A stretch of DNA of 64,000 nucleotides from Halichondria panicea (Eukaryota > Porifera > Demospongiae > Suberitida > Halichondriidae): contig NC_087383.1 of NCBI RefSeq assembly GCF_963675165.1, positions 1,208,001 through 1,272,000 on the forward strand, in the 5' to 3' direction. Both the position numbers and the translations under genes were made by a program. Under the pieces are notes generated by a model. That model saw nothing but the letters and a program-made list of their open reading frames with translations, ran no database searches and was not told where the DNA came from. This document shows positions 46,207-58,700 of this stretch, in pieces; positions within the stretch are counted from its first letter, which is position 1, and every line of letters begins with the position of its first letter.

Positions 46207-47199
46207 TGAGCATGCGCGTCACCAGTAGAGTTGAGCCCCATAAAAGCTTAGATCTGTCCTGTTACAGTACCTCTTCAGCATAAAGAAGATCTTCCAGGCC
46301 TATTTTCCACAAGCAACTGGCTATAAAGGCCTACCACGTCATTGGACTATCGAGACACACTTGCAGGCCTAGTATTGTGTACTGAGTAAAACTGGAAAAG
46401 TTTGCTGAGCATCATCTAGGTGAGGCAATATTCTGTATAACAAATACTCTAAATGCTTTGTGTGTGCTACTAACTAGTGGTATAGTAATGCATTATAACC
46501 TCACCTACGGGCTACAGCTAACTATAAAAAATGCTTGACAATGTGCATACAAAGCCGTATCTTGCTCCTGATTTCGTCGTCCAAGATGTTAGCTGCTGTA
46601 CATTCTTTAATCGTATGATGTGCTATTAGTGGCTGGCTGGAGAGTGCACAGCAATTAATCCCACATCACATCCGGTCCAGTAATTGCACGTCGTCATTGA
46701 CAACGTATTGTTTTCGAATAACGGCTCGGCTGAAAATGTTAATAAAAACTGCAGAGAACTTCATCATACACGATTAGAAATCGTGCAATACGGGATTAAT
46801 AGTACGAGTAACAACCAATGGCAAAGATACTAATTGCACGAGGCGTACTTAACCATACTATTAATTATACATAGTTCATGCTTTCTAATTATGGTCTCAC
46901 ACAAAATTAATAATAATCATTTTAAGAGTGCATTATACGATTATCAAAACATGTTGGAAGTGTATAATAGCTTATGGGAAATCCTCCAGGTATTATAAGC
47001 ATTACTGCATGATTATTATGCAAGCCAGTCCTAAGTGCATAATAATTTTGGATTCACCTATAATCACAGTGTGGTAACTGTGGCATGTATGTGGGAAGTA
47101 CTAAGTATACTCTATGCATGCCATACTAAATCTGGGAAGTTTATTTTGCTGTGTGAGGTCCATTCATTAATTGATTTTCTATGGACGTTTAGGAAAAGA

Positions 47200-50100
47200 A
47201 TGGCTGACCACTCAGCATTATCACCTGGTCTTAATCAAAAGAAAGCATTGAAAATAGCCATACCATTACCTGGGATGGTGGAGGAAAATGTTGGAACACC
47301 ATTTACTGAAATAGATCAAACAAGGACAAGGGGGGCTGACCAAACTCCTCCAAAGTTGCCCCCTCGAACCACTCCCAACAATGACAGACCAGATAATAGT
47401 TTCTTGAGGCCGAAGCGCTCTCAGTCTCAAAGCCACTCGCTTATTCCTTTCTCAAGGGGATTCTCTGATCAGTTTCCACTGCATGTTAAGGTCACACAAG
47501 GTCACTATGGAACCAACCACATGGAAACACTATCTGGGCAGGAAGAATTGATTATTCTGTACGAAAAACGACAAGAGGTATTGCACGTCAGATCGAAAAT
47601 AGGAAAAACCTATTCTATTCCATTTGGATCATCTATTCCCATCAGCATTCTCCATAATCCAAATGACAACGAGGCTGAAGCTGTAAAAGGCATAGCATAC
47701 GAATCACTGTCAGACCTCAAAAAAGACCAGCTTCCGAAAGTGATATCTTGCAATAGTGCTGACAAACAATCTCCTGTCACACAAAATGAGATCCTTCTTG
47801 TAAAAAGGCTTGATACCAAGAATAAAAAACTTTGTGTTCACAGTATTCTGAAAACCGAGGACTCCGCTACTGAAAAAGAATTGGACCTAAATTGTAAAGC
47901 CACATTCACAACGAAACCAGATGCAGTTGCTCTCTATCTTTCCGACATTGTCAAGTACTGCAATGAGAATTCAACAACAAAAATGAGAGCTCTTCTTGAC
48001 CTTGATAAGCTATCTTCAAGTAATGCCAACACGATTAAGCACATGGATCGCAGCTTGATGGAGCCAGTCGACATGGAGAGAAAAACTGAAGATTCTCTTG
48101 TTGTAGTGCGAGCCGAACCTGGTGGTGATTACGATAACTGCCAGCTATTTGAAATTCCTTTAGAGGAAAATTTGCCAATTGAAGTCGAAATTCTTAGAGT
48201 TCCTCAAGATCCTCTTTACAGCTCACTAGATCCTCCAGATTATCGGTCGAAGTTCAATCCAAAAAAGCTAAAAGTTTGGGCTATTAGTAGATGTGAGGCA
48301 AGTCAGAGTATCCAACAAATTTTCTATTCTTCTCTTCGTTCTGGTCATGAAATGGATGGAATTGACTTACCACAAAGGAGATATGAAGAAGTAAAAGCAC
48401 CAGACCACCAGCACAATGTTGTCCAACCAATGAAAGTGTCTGTTCCAGTCATTCCCAGCACTGGAGAAGCAGTTGAAGAAGCACCCCAACTACCGCCAAA
48501 GCCTAAACCAGCTAGTGCTGCATTAGCTTCCTTGACACAACTTTCTCCCGATTTGATAATGAAACAATTCCAAGAAATGCTGCAAAAAGCTGTAAAGAAA
48601 GAAGTTGGCGGGCAACTTGCAACTGAGCGGATGTTAAGTATAAGCAGCGATCCCGAGTCATGTGACAGTAAGTTTTAGTAGCCAGATTATTTACCTATAG
48701 CATGCACCATTAATAATTGAGCAGTTGTTATAATCCTATTATAATTATTATACACATGCAGTCCTGACGTCTCCCAATGTGATCCACCAGCAAACCCAAG
48801 CCCAGAAGCTCACTCCAGATGACCTCTATCAGGTAATCACAGAGCTGATAGATTGTGAAGGGCTGTGGTATTGCTTGGGCATCTACTTGGGAGTACCAAA
48901 GCCGAAAATTGACGAGATCTCCACCATACACTCTTACGATCCTAAAAGGAGTCTGATTGAAGTTGTATCCTACTGGCTGAATAATTCACTCGATGCTTCT
49001 TGGCTGTCTATTGTCAAAGCTCTCATTCAATCTGAGAAGAGAAACAAGGCTCGTGAAATTGCAGAAAAATTTGGTACGTAATAACAGGAGTGCATGAATG
49101 ATTATAGTAAAATAATAATGAAGTTTTAATTATTTATATTATATAATTATTATTATAATTATTATAGATGCAGAGATACCAAGTGTAGACATTCAAGATA
49201 CTGTTCCACTTGAACTTCAGGTATAGGTATTTGTAATTATATAGTGTCTTACAAGAAAAGTTACACATCAAATTGTATCATTAATAAAATAATTATAGGA
49301 TGATCTTTCTCATGACGAAAAAATACAACTCAAGAAACTGAGTAAAGGAATAGAGCAGAAATCAGAAGAACTGCAAGATGTGAAAAGAAACACACAAAAA
49401 AACAAGGAGAAACTAGATCGTCTAGGCCAGGAGTTAGCTGAAGTGAAACGAAAGTTAAGATTTAATGAGGAATATGCTCTTGTTCTTGCAAATGGAAGCC
49501 AAATCAATGCCCTGAAAATAAAAGAGCTTCGAAAAAGCGATGCAATGACTGAGCAAGCAGAGTCCATGGCTGTCAGGGACAAGCAGTCATACGAACGAAG
49601 GTAACTGTTGCATTGCATGATTGATAATTATTACATTGCATTTTTGTGCATCAATGCAGGATAAGAAATGCTCAATCAGAAACAACCAGGCTGCAACAGC
49701 AGCTGCTTGGAATTGATCGTGAGCATAAAAATGTTTTCAGTCAGCAACATGTCTTGCATGAGAAAGACAGTACCTTGCATCAAGAGCTGTTGATAATGGA
49801 GGAGGATCTAAACCGACTAGTACTCGGAGGCCATGATCCAATTGACAGGAACGAGGAATCAGAGGAGACTTTGGTATAATTATGTGCAATGCCATGCTAC
49901 TGTGACAGTTATTACATGTGTATCATGATGTGTATAATTATACTGTATATATAGCGTGAAATTTTCAAGGCACTACATTTCGTGGAATGGCCTCTAAAAG
50001 CATGTCGTTAAAAAAGTTCGCGCTATTTGCATGGTTAAGTATGGACCTCAATTTTCATGGAGGATTGTCACCAAAAATTAAGCCCCTCAAAAATTTTGCC

Positions 50101-50964
50101 TATACGATATAACATTTTATGACTTAATTTTCTGGCCTCCTGCCCCCGGAATAAAATGTGCTGTTAAAATTTCCTGTAAGCACTTTTTCTTAATTATAGG
50201 AGTCACCGGAGTACTACAATATTATTCTTAAAAATGGAATGATGGAGCAGAAAATGCATCAAAAAGAAATAACGCAGCTCCAAGAAGAGTTGAAAATTAA
50301 AGAAGACCAACTTATTTCATTAAAAGAAAAACTAAGCATGACACAACAAAATCTAGCCAAGGTGGAAGAAAAGCTTTCATCCAAGTATGATTATGCCACC
50401 GTGATGGATACCTTAGTTACAGATGAGAATCTCAAAACAAGCCTTGAAGCCGACAAAGTCGACTATCACTTGCAAATTGCCAATGTGCATTTCTCAAGGA
50501 GAGAAGTAAAATCAAAGCTCAGCCTTAAAGAAATTAAAATGCAAAAAAGCAAGAAGCTAAATCGAATAGCTCAAAATAAGGCGCACATGACCTCTGGAGG
50601 CAACTCTGGGTCCCAAGAAGATGTATTCTTATCAACACCTTCAACACCTTGTGAAGAAATCGAAGCACTTGACTATGACACTGCAAAGCCTCATGCCATT
50701 AAGACAACCACAACTAGACAAGAAGCTTCACTTGCAGCGAACAGGCCGAAAGCCAATTCCAAGCCCTCGACTAAGGCTAAGCTCAAACCTAATTCCCAAT
50801 CTCTTTATGGACGCCCACCTACTAAACCAGTCGCCTCTCGTAGCAGAGCAGCTACTGACACTAAACCTCGAGAAGCAAGCAACCGAAAACCACCCCGAAA
50901 CGTGGATGGTGAATTCAGAGCAAGATTAGGAGCAACTGCAAAAAGTGAGAGACCAAAAAACTAG
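47200..50964 (+). CDS. CABIT-Death domain-coiled-coil signalling protein
   Basis: Exons 47200-48667, 48762-49073, 49168-49220, 49299-49600, 49660-49873 and 50200-50964, frame kept, 1037 aa. ATG 47200 follows a TTTAG acceptor, so a 5' UTR intron is likely. Residues from about 92 to 350 form a CABIT domain (Themis/GAREM family): FPLHVKVTQGHYG, LSGQEELIILYEK, IGKTYSIPFGSS, then a second half with DSLVVVRAEPGG and FEIPLEENLPIEVEILRV. Proline motifs PPKLPPR (50-56) and LPPKPKP suit SH3 binding, as in Themis/GAREM with Grb2. Exon 2 encodes a Death domain (about 500-592; LYQVITELIDCEGLWYCLG then YLGVPKPKIDEI). Exons 4-6 are a long coiled coil and a basic, disordered tail. GAREM ends with a SAM domain, not Death. 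AATAAA at 51236. Function inferred as an adaptor linking tyrosine-kinase and death-fold signalling. Confidence 0.85.
49948..50112. mobile_element. MITE, CCGTATAGCG family (copy 4, diverged)
   Basis: TATATAGCGTGAAATTTTCA on the left and AATTTTGCCTATACGATA on the right, with CATTTCGTGGAATGGCCTCT inside. In the last intron of the CABIT gene. It shares its inner sequence with copy 6 (56853-57073). Confidence 0.7.
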
Positions 50965-51185
50965 CGTATATATACCACTGCGTTTATAGTGAAGTAGTTA
51001 GTTATTTGGCACTGGTTTCTCCTGTTACATAGATAGAAAATTTATCAAACTCCACATAGAACATGATTTAAAAAAGTAATTATAGAGTAGTGTGCATACA
51101 TGTGTTATTTCTAAACAGTATAAGTTGTTGTATAGCTCATGAGTCTATTGTTTTTATCAATTTAGATTTTCCATTGATGTTTGTA

Positions 51186-53403
51186 TCAGTTGGGTAGAGG
51201 AACAACCTGCAGTGCAGAGTAAAGTGTCAAACAAAAATAAATGCATATACTAGTATGCAGCTTTGTGGCCTCGCCTTGTCTCCACACCTACACTATATAT
51301 ACTTCCTGCCAATAATAATATTAAGGACTGTGATATAGCTACAGCTTACGTCAGGTGGGGCAACGGGTACATCCAAGTGCTGGTTCTGTTTGACCGTGGA
51401 GAACTTGGTGTAGTAGCCGATGAGCTGCTGTAGTGATGGGAACCACTTCCGGCTCTGCCCTGAGGCGTTGTATTTCCCGTTCTTGTGATGGATCATGTAG
51501 TTAAAGGCTCTCTTCTCCTTGTCGAGGAAGGTGAGGACAAAGCTGCCAGGTGTACTCTCACTGATGCGGACCAGATAGGCTCCAGGTCTACCGACAGCGT
51601 GTAGCCGTTTAGAGGCCAGGTCACGGTCAATCTTGCCATGGAACCAACTGTGGATGTGTGCATGTGGAATTTATGAAGTTATGTGATTCAACACACTCTT
51701 TATAGGACTAAATTTTTAAGGGTTTTTTTTAAACACACAACATGTTCCAATGGCCACTTACACAGCAGGGGGAGGAGTGGAAAGTTCCAACTCCAGTTCT
51801 TCATCAGAGAAACTTTCATAGTCAATGGACATCCTCTCTGGAAACAGGAAAACGAGGGATAATTATACATCACACCAAAAATGCTAACACTAGCTACACA
51901 GCTAGTGCATGTGTTACTATAAGAGTGGAGTAACCAATTTCAAACGTTTGCAACAAACAACGGTAATAAGGGGACATGTACTTGTTAACTCCCCAGCCAT
52001 CAACACAGCTGTTTGCAATAAGTGTGTGGGGGGGTAACAAACAGCTAGCATTACATGTTAGCTCATCTCGGTTTAAGTGGGAGGGATAACAAATTAGGAG
52101 ATTGTTTTGAGTGGGAGGCATTACGTACGCAGGTCATTATCAGGGACTTTCCCAGTAGTACAACTGGAGTCAGCACACCATGCATACTACAACATTCCTA
52201 TAGAAACGCCCCTGTTCGTGGAGGGATTAGCTTACAACTTCATACAGAACAGCACTTACTTGAACTTTCGTCGTCAATTGACGGTTCTCGGGCAATCACA
52301 GCTGCTCCGTTCTGGGTGCTCCCATTACTGTGAGGTTTCCGTGGCGAAGCACATCCATCTCTTGTCCCATCGATAATTCGATACAGCTGTTTGTTCTCGG
52401 CTCGTAAATTTTCCAACTGATTACGAAGACCTTCCATCTCTTCTTTAGCCGCCTGCAACTCCTGAGAAAGCCGGTCCACTTCTGAAGGACAGACTGTCTC
52501 AGACTGTAGACTCTCGAGATATTTTGGTGTTTCTTTGATCTCTGCAATTTCTCGACAAAAATTTGCCGAAGTGGGTCGGTCTTTATCTTTGTTCCTGAGA
52601 CACGGTAGCGCGAGTGGGAGGAGGGGGTGGTTTGGGGGTATCGTGGAGATGTGTAGTCGACGACGCTCAATTTCGTCTTCCCCTCGATTGACGCTTTCTT
52701 TCGGGTTCGGAAACTCCCTCGTCAGAATCTGCACAATAATCACTCCTAATGAAAAAATGTCCAACTTCTTTGTGTACTTAGGAGGGTTTCTAAATGCTTC
52801 TGGTGGCATGTACGCTGGACACCCGGGGCACATTGTCATTCGCTTGAGACCAGGGTTGCTCTCCATTTGTGAGTCGACAATTTTGAGCATTCCAAAGTCA
52901 GTAACTTTAGCATACTTTCCAGCAACAATAAGAACGTTGTTCCCAGTGAGGTCGCGATGGATGATTTCATTGGAGTGCAGATAGGCGAGGGCTAGAGCAA
53001 TGTTGTGTGTGATGTTGGTCTGTACGTGGAGGGAAATGGATTTTTTGGAAGCTTCGAGAAATCGTGTCAAACTTTCATCGATGAGCTCCATTAATAGCAC
53101 AGGCTGTCCAGATTCGGGATGAATATAAGTGGATAGGTACTGTACAATGCAGGGATGCTTGACTATACTCAGCAGTTGACATTCTTGCTCGAATTTCCTA
53201 ACTGTGGCAGAATTGGGACCCGTTGTACTGTATCGGAAGAGAATTGGGTGCAGTAGTTTTGCAGCACAAGGAAGATCTCCGTACTTGGCTTTGCATACTT
53301 TTCCATATGCTCCGGCACCCAATTCCTGATCTTCAAAGAGAGTCACATTGTTGATGTGCACTTCCCTGAGTAGTGCACTTGTAGGTCGTAACAACTCTGT
53401 CAT
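51186..53403 (-). CDS. TKL-like protein kinase with C-terminal SH2 domain
   Basis: Minus-strand coding exons 52260-53403, 51762-51837 and 51350-51647 are firm; a short last exon starts at 51287 (stop 51186) or 51292 (stop 51227), undecided. Length about 527-539 aa. An intron in the 5' UTR is suggested by TTTAG before ATG 53403. Kinase domain: glycine loop LGAGAYGKV (28-36), ATP Lys49 (CAAKLL), HRDLTGNN (149-156), DFG (169-171) and PAYMPPEA, so catalytic residues are complete. HRDLTGNN and overall style are tyrosine-kinase-like (TKL). A leucine-rich coiled coil (about 310-350) follows. Exon 3 is an SH2 domain (from about 408: WFHGKIDRDLASKRL, then AYLVRISESTPGSFVL with the phosphotyrosine-binding Arg). 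Kinase followed by SH2 is the reverse of Src-type order and recalls the SHK kinases of Dictyostelium. Confidence 0.87.
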
Positions 53404-54369
53404 CTTCCTAAAGAAGGAACAGAGTATACATACATGCAGTATTAATTGATACTAGGTAATGTTAACTTGGCACTGAATTAAATGCATGCAGACAATTCCA
53501 GCTACAATTAACTCACCTGTATATAGTAGTATACCAACTGCTTCAAAAAAGTATGAGCTATATGAGTACACCTAGCTCTATATAGTGCAAATTGAATATA
53601 ATATAGCTCGTGCTATTATTAGCCTCAAGAAGTTCAATACTCTGTTAGTTTTGACAGTACCTGGGAATGGTATGTTTTATATTATCTCCCTCTGCACATT
53701 CTTTCCTCAAAGGATACCAGCTGCACTCTATATATGGCGTGAGCACTTAGGGTATCCATTACATTTGCACATACGCCATTAACCGAACATGCTCTTATAA
53801 ATACATTCCATTTAATTACTAGCAGTCAAGGTTCAATCACTTCGTCTCAATAGCAGTGCCGGCATTCAATACGGGTCTACCCTAATATACATGTAGTCTC
53901 GTGGGACCAAGGAAACACAAGCAAGCAGCTGTGTGTACAGTACACATAGGACACTGATACAGACACAACATAAACAAAATAATGACAATGCAAATGACAG
54001 ATGTTAAATGCAGGGTGTTGTGTAATTATTATGTGTAGGAGATATCCTATAGTTTTATATAGCTATATCCAACCGTATGCTGTATAGTCTACCTCTAAAT
54101 TTAACTGAGGTATACTAGCTATGCCCTCTAGATAATATTTAGTGAATATTTAGTGGACTTCAGAGCCTCTTATAATTATATGCTTTTGATTATAGTAACA
54201 ATGATTATAGTAGATACATGCTGTAGACACAAACGGTGATACACTATAGCAGGACAGTACTGACAAGCGTTATAAGCTACAGAATTACAAAAGCAGAGAT
54301 CAAAGTGCATGTCCAATCTCCCGGAATGAAAGCAACATAGTTTATTCATGCTTATTGACCGGTGACAAT

Positions 54370-54890
54370 GGAACACGCAAGCTACATAGCTTCAGGCTAA
54401 TTGACCCTGTGACTCCATTGATGTCAGTATAACTTACGTACATGACTGACATACGTAGCTTCAGGCTAACTGACCCTGTGATGTTGTCAGTACAATTGGT
54501 ACATGTAAGTACATGACTTACCGTACGGGTAGAAAATTTCGAGGGTGTAAATTTTCGTGCAATTCAATATTTGGAAAATTTCGCGGGTAGTAAATTTCGT
54601 GGAGTTAGGGTGTGTCACTATCTCGCATGCGTAAACAAAGCCTTTCGCGGGTTTTAATTTTCGTGTTCTGCAGCCACCCACGAAAAACGCGAAATTAAAA
54701 ACACCTCGAAATTTTCTACCCGTACGGTAAGTAGCTTCAGGCTAAATGACCCTGTGATGTCGTCAGTACAACTGGTACGTACATGACTTAAGTAGCTTCA
54801 GGCTAACTGACCCTGTAACCATACAATTGATGTCAGTAAAACTGGTACGCACATGACATACATCGCTTCAGGCTAAATGATCCCTTTAAT
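54370..54890. repeat. Minisatellite of GCTTCAGGCTAA units, interrupted by a MITE
   Basis: About five copies of a 70-85 bp unit (AGCTTCAGGCTAACTGACCC, then TGATGTCGTCAGTACAACTG, then GTACATGACTTA). One copy is split by the MITE at 54519-54730. Confidence 0.8.
54519..54730. mobile_element. MITE, CCGTACGGGTAGAAAATTTC family (copy 5)
   Basis: Ends TACCGTACGGGTAGAAAATT and AATTTTCTACCCGTACGGTA are perfect inverted repeats; the interior has CGTGGAGTTAGG and CACGAAAAACGCG. Variant of the CCGTATAGCG family, inserted in the minisatellite at TTA. Confidence 0.85.
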
Positions 54891-55055
54891 ATCATTTAAC
54901 ACTGGTATTGTGCAACACAACTATAACTCACAATCTTCCATTGAAAATAACAAGTATGGGAAAAGGTTTACTCCTGTGAGAAATAAAAAAAATACACAAA
55001 TTAACTTGAGCTCTAATTTATAAGAGTCTAACGTAGATGGATTGAGATAGTTCAT

Positions 55056-55701
55056 TCAATGGCTGAGGAATCTTCTTCCCTTTTCTCTTCGTCTCCCTAG
55101 CAACCGTCTTCCGGCTCTGGTTCGCATTCGCTGGAGGAACCCATGTCTTCTCTTGCGTTTCAAGTTGCTGGGTTGGTATTCCATTCCATACCGGACACCC
55201 CGAACCGGGACACACAACTGGGTGGGTGGTCTTAACCTGCATTGTAGTGAGATTACTGTGAATACTAAGAACAATAACATATCGTATAAACTCTATTTAA
55301 GGCGCCACATAAAAATATTTTCGCTGGTATAGGTGGCCGAGGCTGTATTCAGAGGTGGAAAATTAGTTTTGAGGCTGGATGGCATGTCTTTAGAGGGCCG
55401 CCTTCTAATTGGAGATTAAAAAAACTAATACGGCTACCATTACCAGCGTAAATATTTTTATGTGGCGCCTTAATTAATTAAATAGACGGTAAATGGTTCT
55501 TTCTAGACTAATAACGTGCCCTGCTTACTGTGGATTGCTGAACAAAGAAGGGAAAGGTAACTGCCCACTTCTGTGAAGGCACTTGGCCACTGAGGAAGGA
55601 GGAGTCCTCCAAAGAGAGCTCAATAAACTAAAGAACATCTTCTTGACTAACTGTGTGTCCACATGGATAAATTCAGTGGCTAAAGGGTAAAAACTCCACA
55701 T
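55056..55701 (-). CDS. MRPL34: Mitochondrial ribosomal protein bL34m
   Basis: Exons 55529-55701 and 55056-55236, phase 2 junction (CA/G = Gln), 117 aa. The second exon encodes the bL34 signature [20 protein letters not shown] then [17 protein letters not shown], the whole-length bacterial-type L34 core at the C-terminus as in MRPL34. The first 55 or so residues ([20 protein letters not shown]) look like a mitochondrial targeting presequence; translation may start at ATG 55701 or an internal Met. It acts in the large subunit of the mitochondrial ribosome. A different frame of exon 2 is also open (to 55018), but only this frame gives L34. ATG is 63 bp from that of the divergent POLR3C gene, implying a shared promoter. 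Confidence 0.92.
55290..55487. mobile_element. MITE with AAGGCGCCACATAAAAATAT ends
   Basis: CTATTTAAGGCGCCACATAA on the left; TATGTGGCGCCTTAATTAAT on the right, with AAATATTTTCGCTGG/CCAGCGTAAATATTT continuing the pairing. Lies in the MRPL34 intron. Related to 12784-13128. Confidence 0.8.
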
Positions 55702-55764
55702 GGTCACGGTTATTACTTCGAATATAAGTCGCGGGTTGTGAGTTGGAGAAGGGGAGAAGAGAAG
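55702..55764. promoter_or_regulatory. Compact bidirectional promoter between MRPL34 and POLR3C
   Basis: Only 63 bp separate the two divergent start codons, so both 5' UTRs and core promoter elements must lie here or overlap the first exons. No TATA box is evident. Confidence 0.5.
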
Positions 55765-58700
55765 ATGTCTCTACTTCAGGTTGGACTAGCTTGCTCATTA
55801 TTGCGAGAGAGCTTTGGTGAGCTGGTGGAGAAGGTAGGTACCTACTTGCTGCATAATGGAGGGGTCTCTCTGACTGATATCATTGGAGGAACAGGCATTA
55901 CACAGAACCAAGTAAACTTATATTCTATATTTTTCGTTCATTGATTAAACATATTTTTTGCAGGTTAAGAAATCGTTATGCGTTCTTATCCAACATCAGC
56001 TGGTGACGTTTAAGGCTCACTCAAAAGGGAGTCATATGATCTATCACATGACGATTGCTAGCGTTCTCCTGATGGTTCGCTACCCTCGATGTATCCACAC
56101 TGGAAAAGTGTTGTTTGGAGATTCTGGCGAACTGATTATTGAGGATTTGTTGCAGCAGGGACAGTCCCTTATGAGTCAAGTGAGTGTCCTTATATACACA
56201 AATGCATTTGATCACGTAAGTGCTTTCCCCTTTATATTCTGATGCGTCCACGCCTTAAAATTTTAAAGTCCAAGTCAATATTTAGCAGTTAACCGAAACC
56301 TGAGTTCCCTCTCCCACTATGTTCTCCACTATCTCCCTTCTCATTTATAACCAAACTCTTCCTTTAGTGCATACAGAGAGTGTCTGAGAGACTGGAGGAG
56401 AGTCTGACCAACTCTGGCCACGAGGTGTCTAGTGTGGGCAAGATCGTGAAGCAGCAATTCATTGCTCTAGTTGAGGGCCAGTTTGTGCAGCGAGTGAGCC
56501 CTTGTAATTCTGAGGTGGATGTGGCTCAGAACGGAGCACAGGAAACGGGCGGGATCAAGACTACGACCTCGGAGAATAAGTTTGTACTGCCTTCGAATAT
56601 TGAAGGTACGCCTGTCTTAATTAATACACACTTAATACACCCACCCACACCACCACTCACACAGCCATACGCTATGTTGAGGGCCGCAAGAGAGGGAGAG
56701 AGGAAGATGACGCTGAGGAGGAACCAAAGGCAAAGAAGATGAAACGGTATTATTAACTAGAGTTTCGGTTCGTCTTAAAATTACTTTTTTAGGTCTGAAG
56801 AAGAAAGTAAAGAAGAGGAGGTGAGTGTACAGTAAACTGTTGCCATTGTAACTAAGTATAGCGTGAAATTTTCAAGGCACTTAAATTTTGTGGAATGGCC
56901 TCTCAAGCATAATTTCGTTGGTTGACTGCTTTACCAGAAGCACTCCCAGGCCACGCCTTTAATCTTTGATGTTATAGCAGATATTGAACAATCTAAAGAA
57001 CAATTCGTGTAGGATTGCTAACCCACGAAAACAGTAAAAATTAAGCCCCTAGAAAATGTTGCGCTATACGGTAATTCTTAGTACTAGTATAGCTTACCGG
57101 CAGTTTTGCACTGATGAAGCTAGTTATGTAAACATAAATGCATGCACATGTCGAACATTCCAACAAAACTGTTTACTTAAGTTGTGCCTGTTTTTTCTTC
57201 TTATTACAGCCTGATGCAGGTATTGTTTGGCATCTCAATTTTGACCGATTTCATCAGTACTTCCGTGATCAGGTGAGCTCAAAGTAGTAGCGTTGTATAT
57301 ATATCGAATGTCATGTGACATCAAAGTAGTGGCGTTGTGTTGTATATAATATCAAATGTCATGTGACCTCTCATGCACAGGCCATCATACAAGCCGTGGG
57401 TGAACGAGTGGACAGCACTGCTGCGTGTATCATGAGGACAGTATTGAACATTGTCAGCGCAGACACGCCCACCTTGCTCAGTCAAGCAAACAGTACAGAG
57501 GTGAGAATGTCCATTACTTGAATTCATAAGTTCCTTTGAACTCCTACGTGTTGTGGGTCAGAATGCCCCATTATGAAGTTTGAATTTCTTCATGGATTGC
57601 TATGTTATGGTCAGAATATCCATTACTTAGAGTACACAGTTCTATGCACTGGATGTTTCCAGTTCAAGACTTAATTATGACTAAATAGGCGCAGTAATTT
57701 TATGCACTGGATGTTTCCAGTTCATGACTAAATATAATTAATTATGACTAATAGGCGTGACTAATTAGTCCTTGTCTTGACGTATTTGCTGCAGGTCTAT
57801 GCACATCAGGTGAGTGAGAGAATGCCACCCAAGCCCAAACTGAGCAGAGAGGAAGTGGAGCAGTACCTTAAGGTGCTCGCCGAGGACGAGGTGAGACCCA
57901 CCCACACACGCATCACACATATCACACAACGCCCACACACACAGACGAGGCTACTCAGCCTGAGCAGTATTGGAGGTGGAGGAGAGTACAGAGTCGGTAA
58001 GGGGAAGATTCAGATACAAGTACACTCTTAAATTACTAAGTTTACCAATAATTGGTTGTACTATAGTCAATTTCAAACTGTTTTCAACTACTGTTATATA
58101 CTGATTGAACTCCACTTGGAAGTAAGCTCCATCAGAGTTCCAATCTTTATATAGCAGTAGTTAAAAACGGTTTTCCTCTCTATACGTACATGTACCCAGC
58201 AAATGCTCACACTAGCTGACAATTAACTCCCCTCTGCCTAGATTACAAGCGAGCGAGTGAGCTTCTCTGTCAGGCCACCATTGAAGCGATAGTAAGGGAG
58301 AGGTTCGGAGCAAAGGCCCATCGAATCTTTCGTCTCCTGATTACAAAGAAGATGCTGGAGCAGCTGCAAGTGGCAGAGATGGCCATGTTGCCTAGCAAAG
58401 AAGCCAAGGAGATTCTGTACACACTACTTGCCGAGAGCTTTGTCAGTTTGCAGGTAAAAGACCCGTCGTACTGTTTTATTAGTATGAATTTTATGAGAAA
58501 TGTTTGATTTAGTGTACCGTATAGCGGGTAATTTTCGTGGGGTAAAATATTTGTTATTTTCGTGGGCAGGCTGACCTCCACGACATTTTATCGTAGGCGT
58601 GGCCTATCTGAACGTAGGAATGCCGTGCAGCCACGAGACTAAATGAAATTTTTACTCACGAAAACCACCTTTTCTCGAATTTTTTATCCCACGAAACTTA

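Larger units (their letters stand above)
45215..47199. other. Intergenic region with MITE and palindromes
   Basis: 3' flank of the PDZ gene, then the element at 45741-46126, then a 45-bp perfect palindrome (46162-46206, AAGCATTTGCGCATGCGTTA as the left arm). The last exon boundary of a likely 5' UTR intron (TTTAG) is at 47191. No further coding signal. Confidence 0.6.
53404..55055. other. Intergenic region with minisatellite
   Basis: Upstream flank of the kinase gene, then the repeat array at 54370-54890. No coding signal. Confidence 0.55.

Noticed and set aside
55018-55242. Alternative frame of the second MRPL34 exon ([17 protein letters not shown])
   Set aside because: The donor at 55528 leaves two bases of a codon, so the spliced frame is the one giving a textbook bL34 C-terminus.
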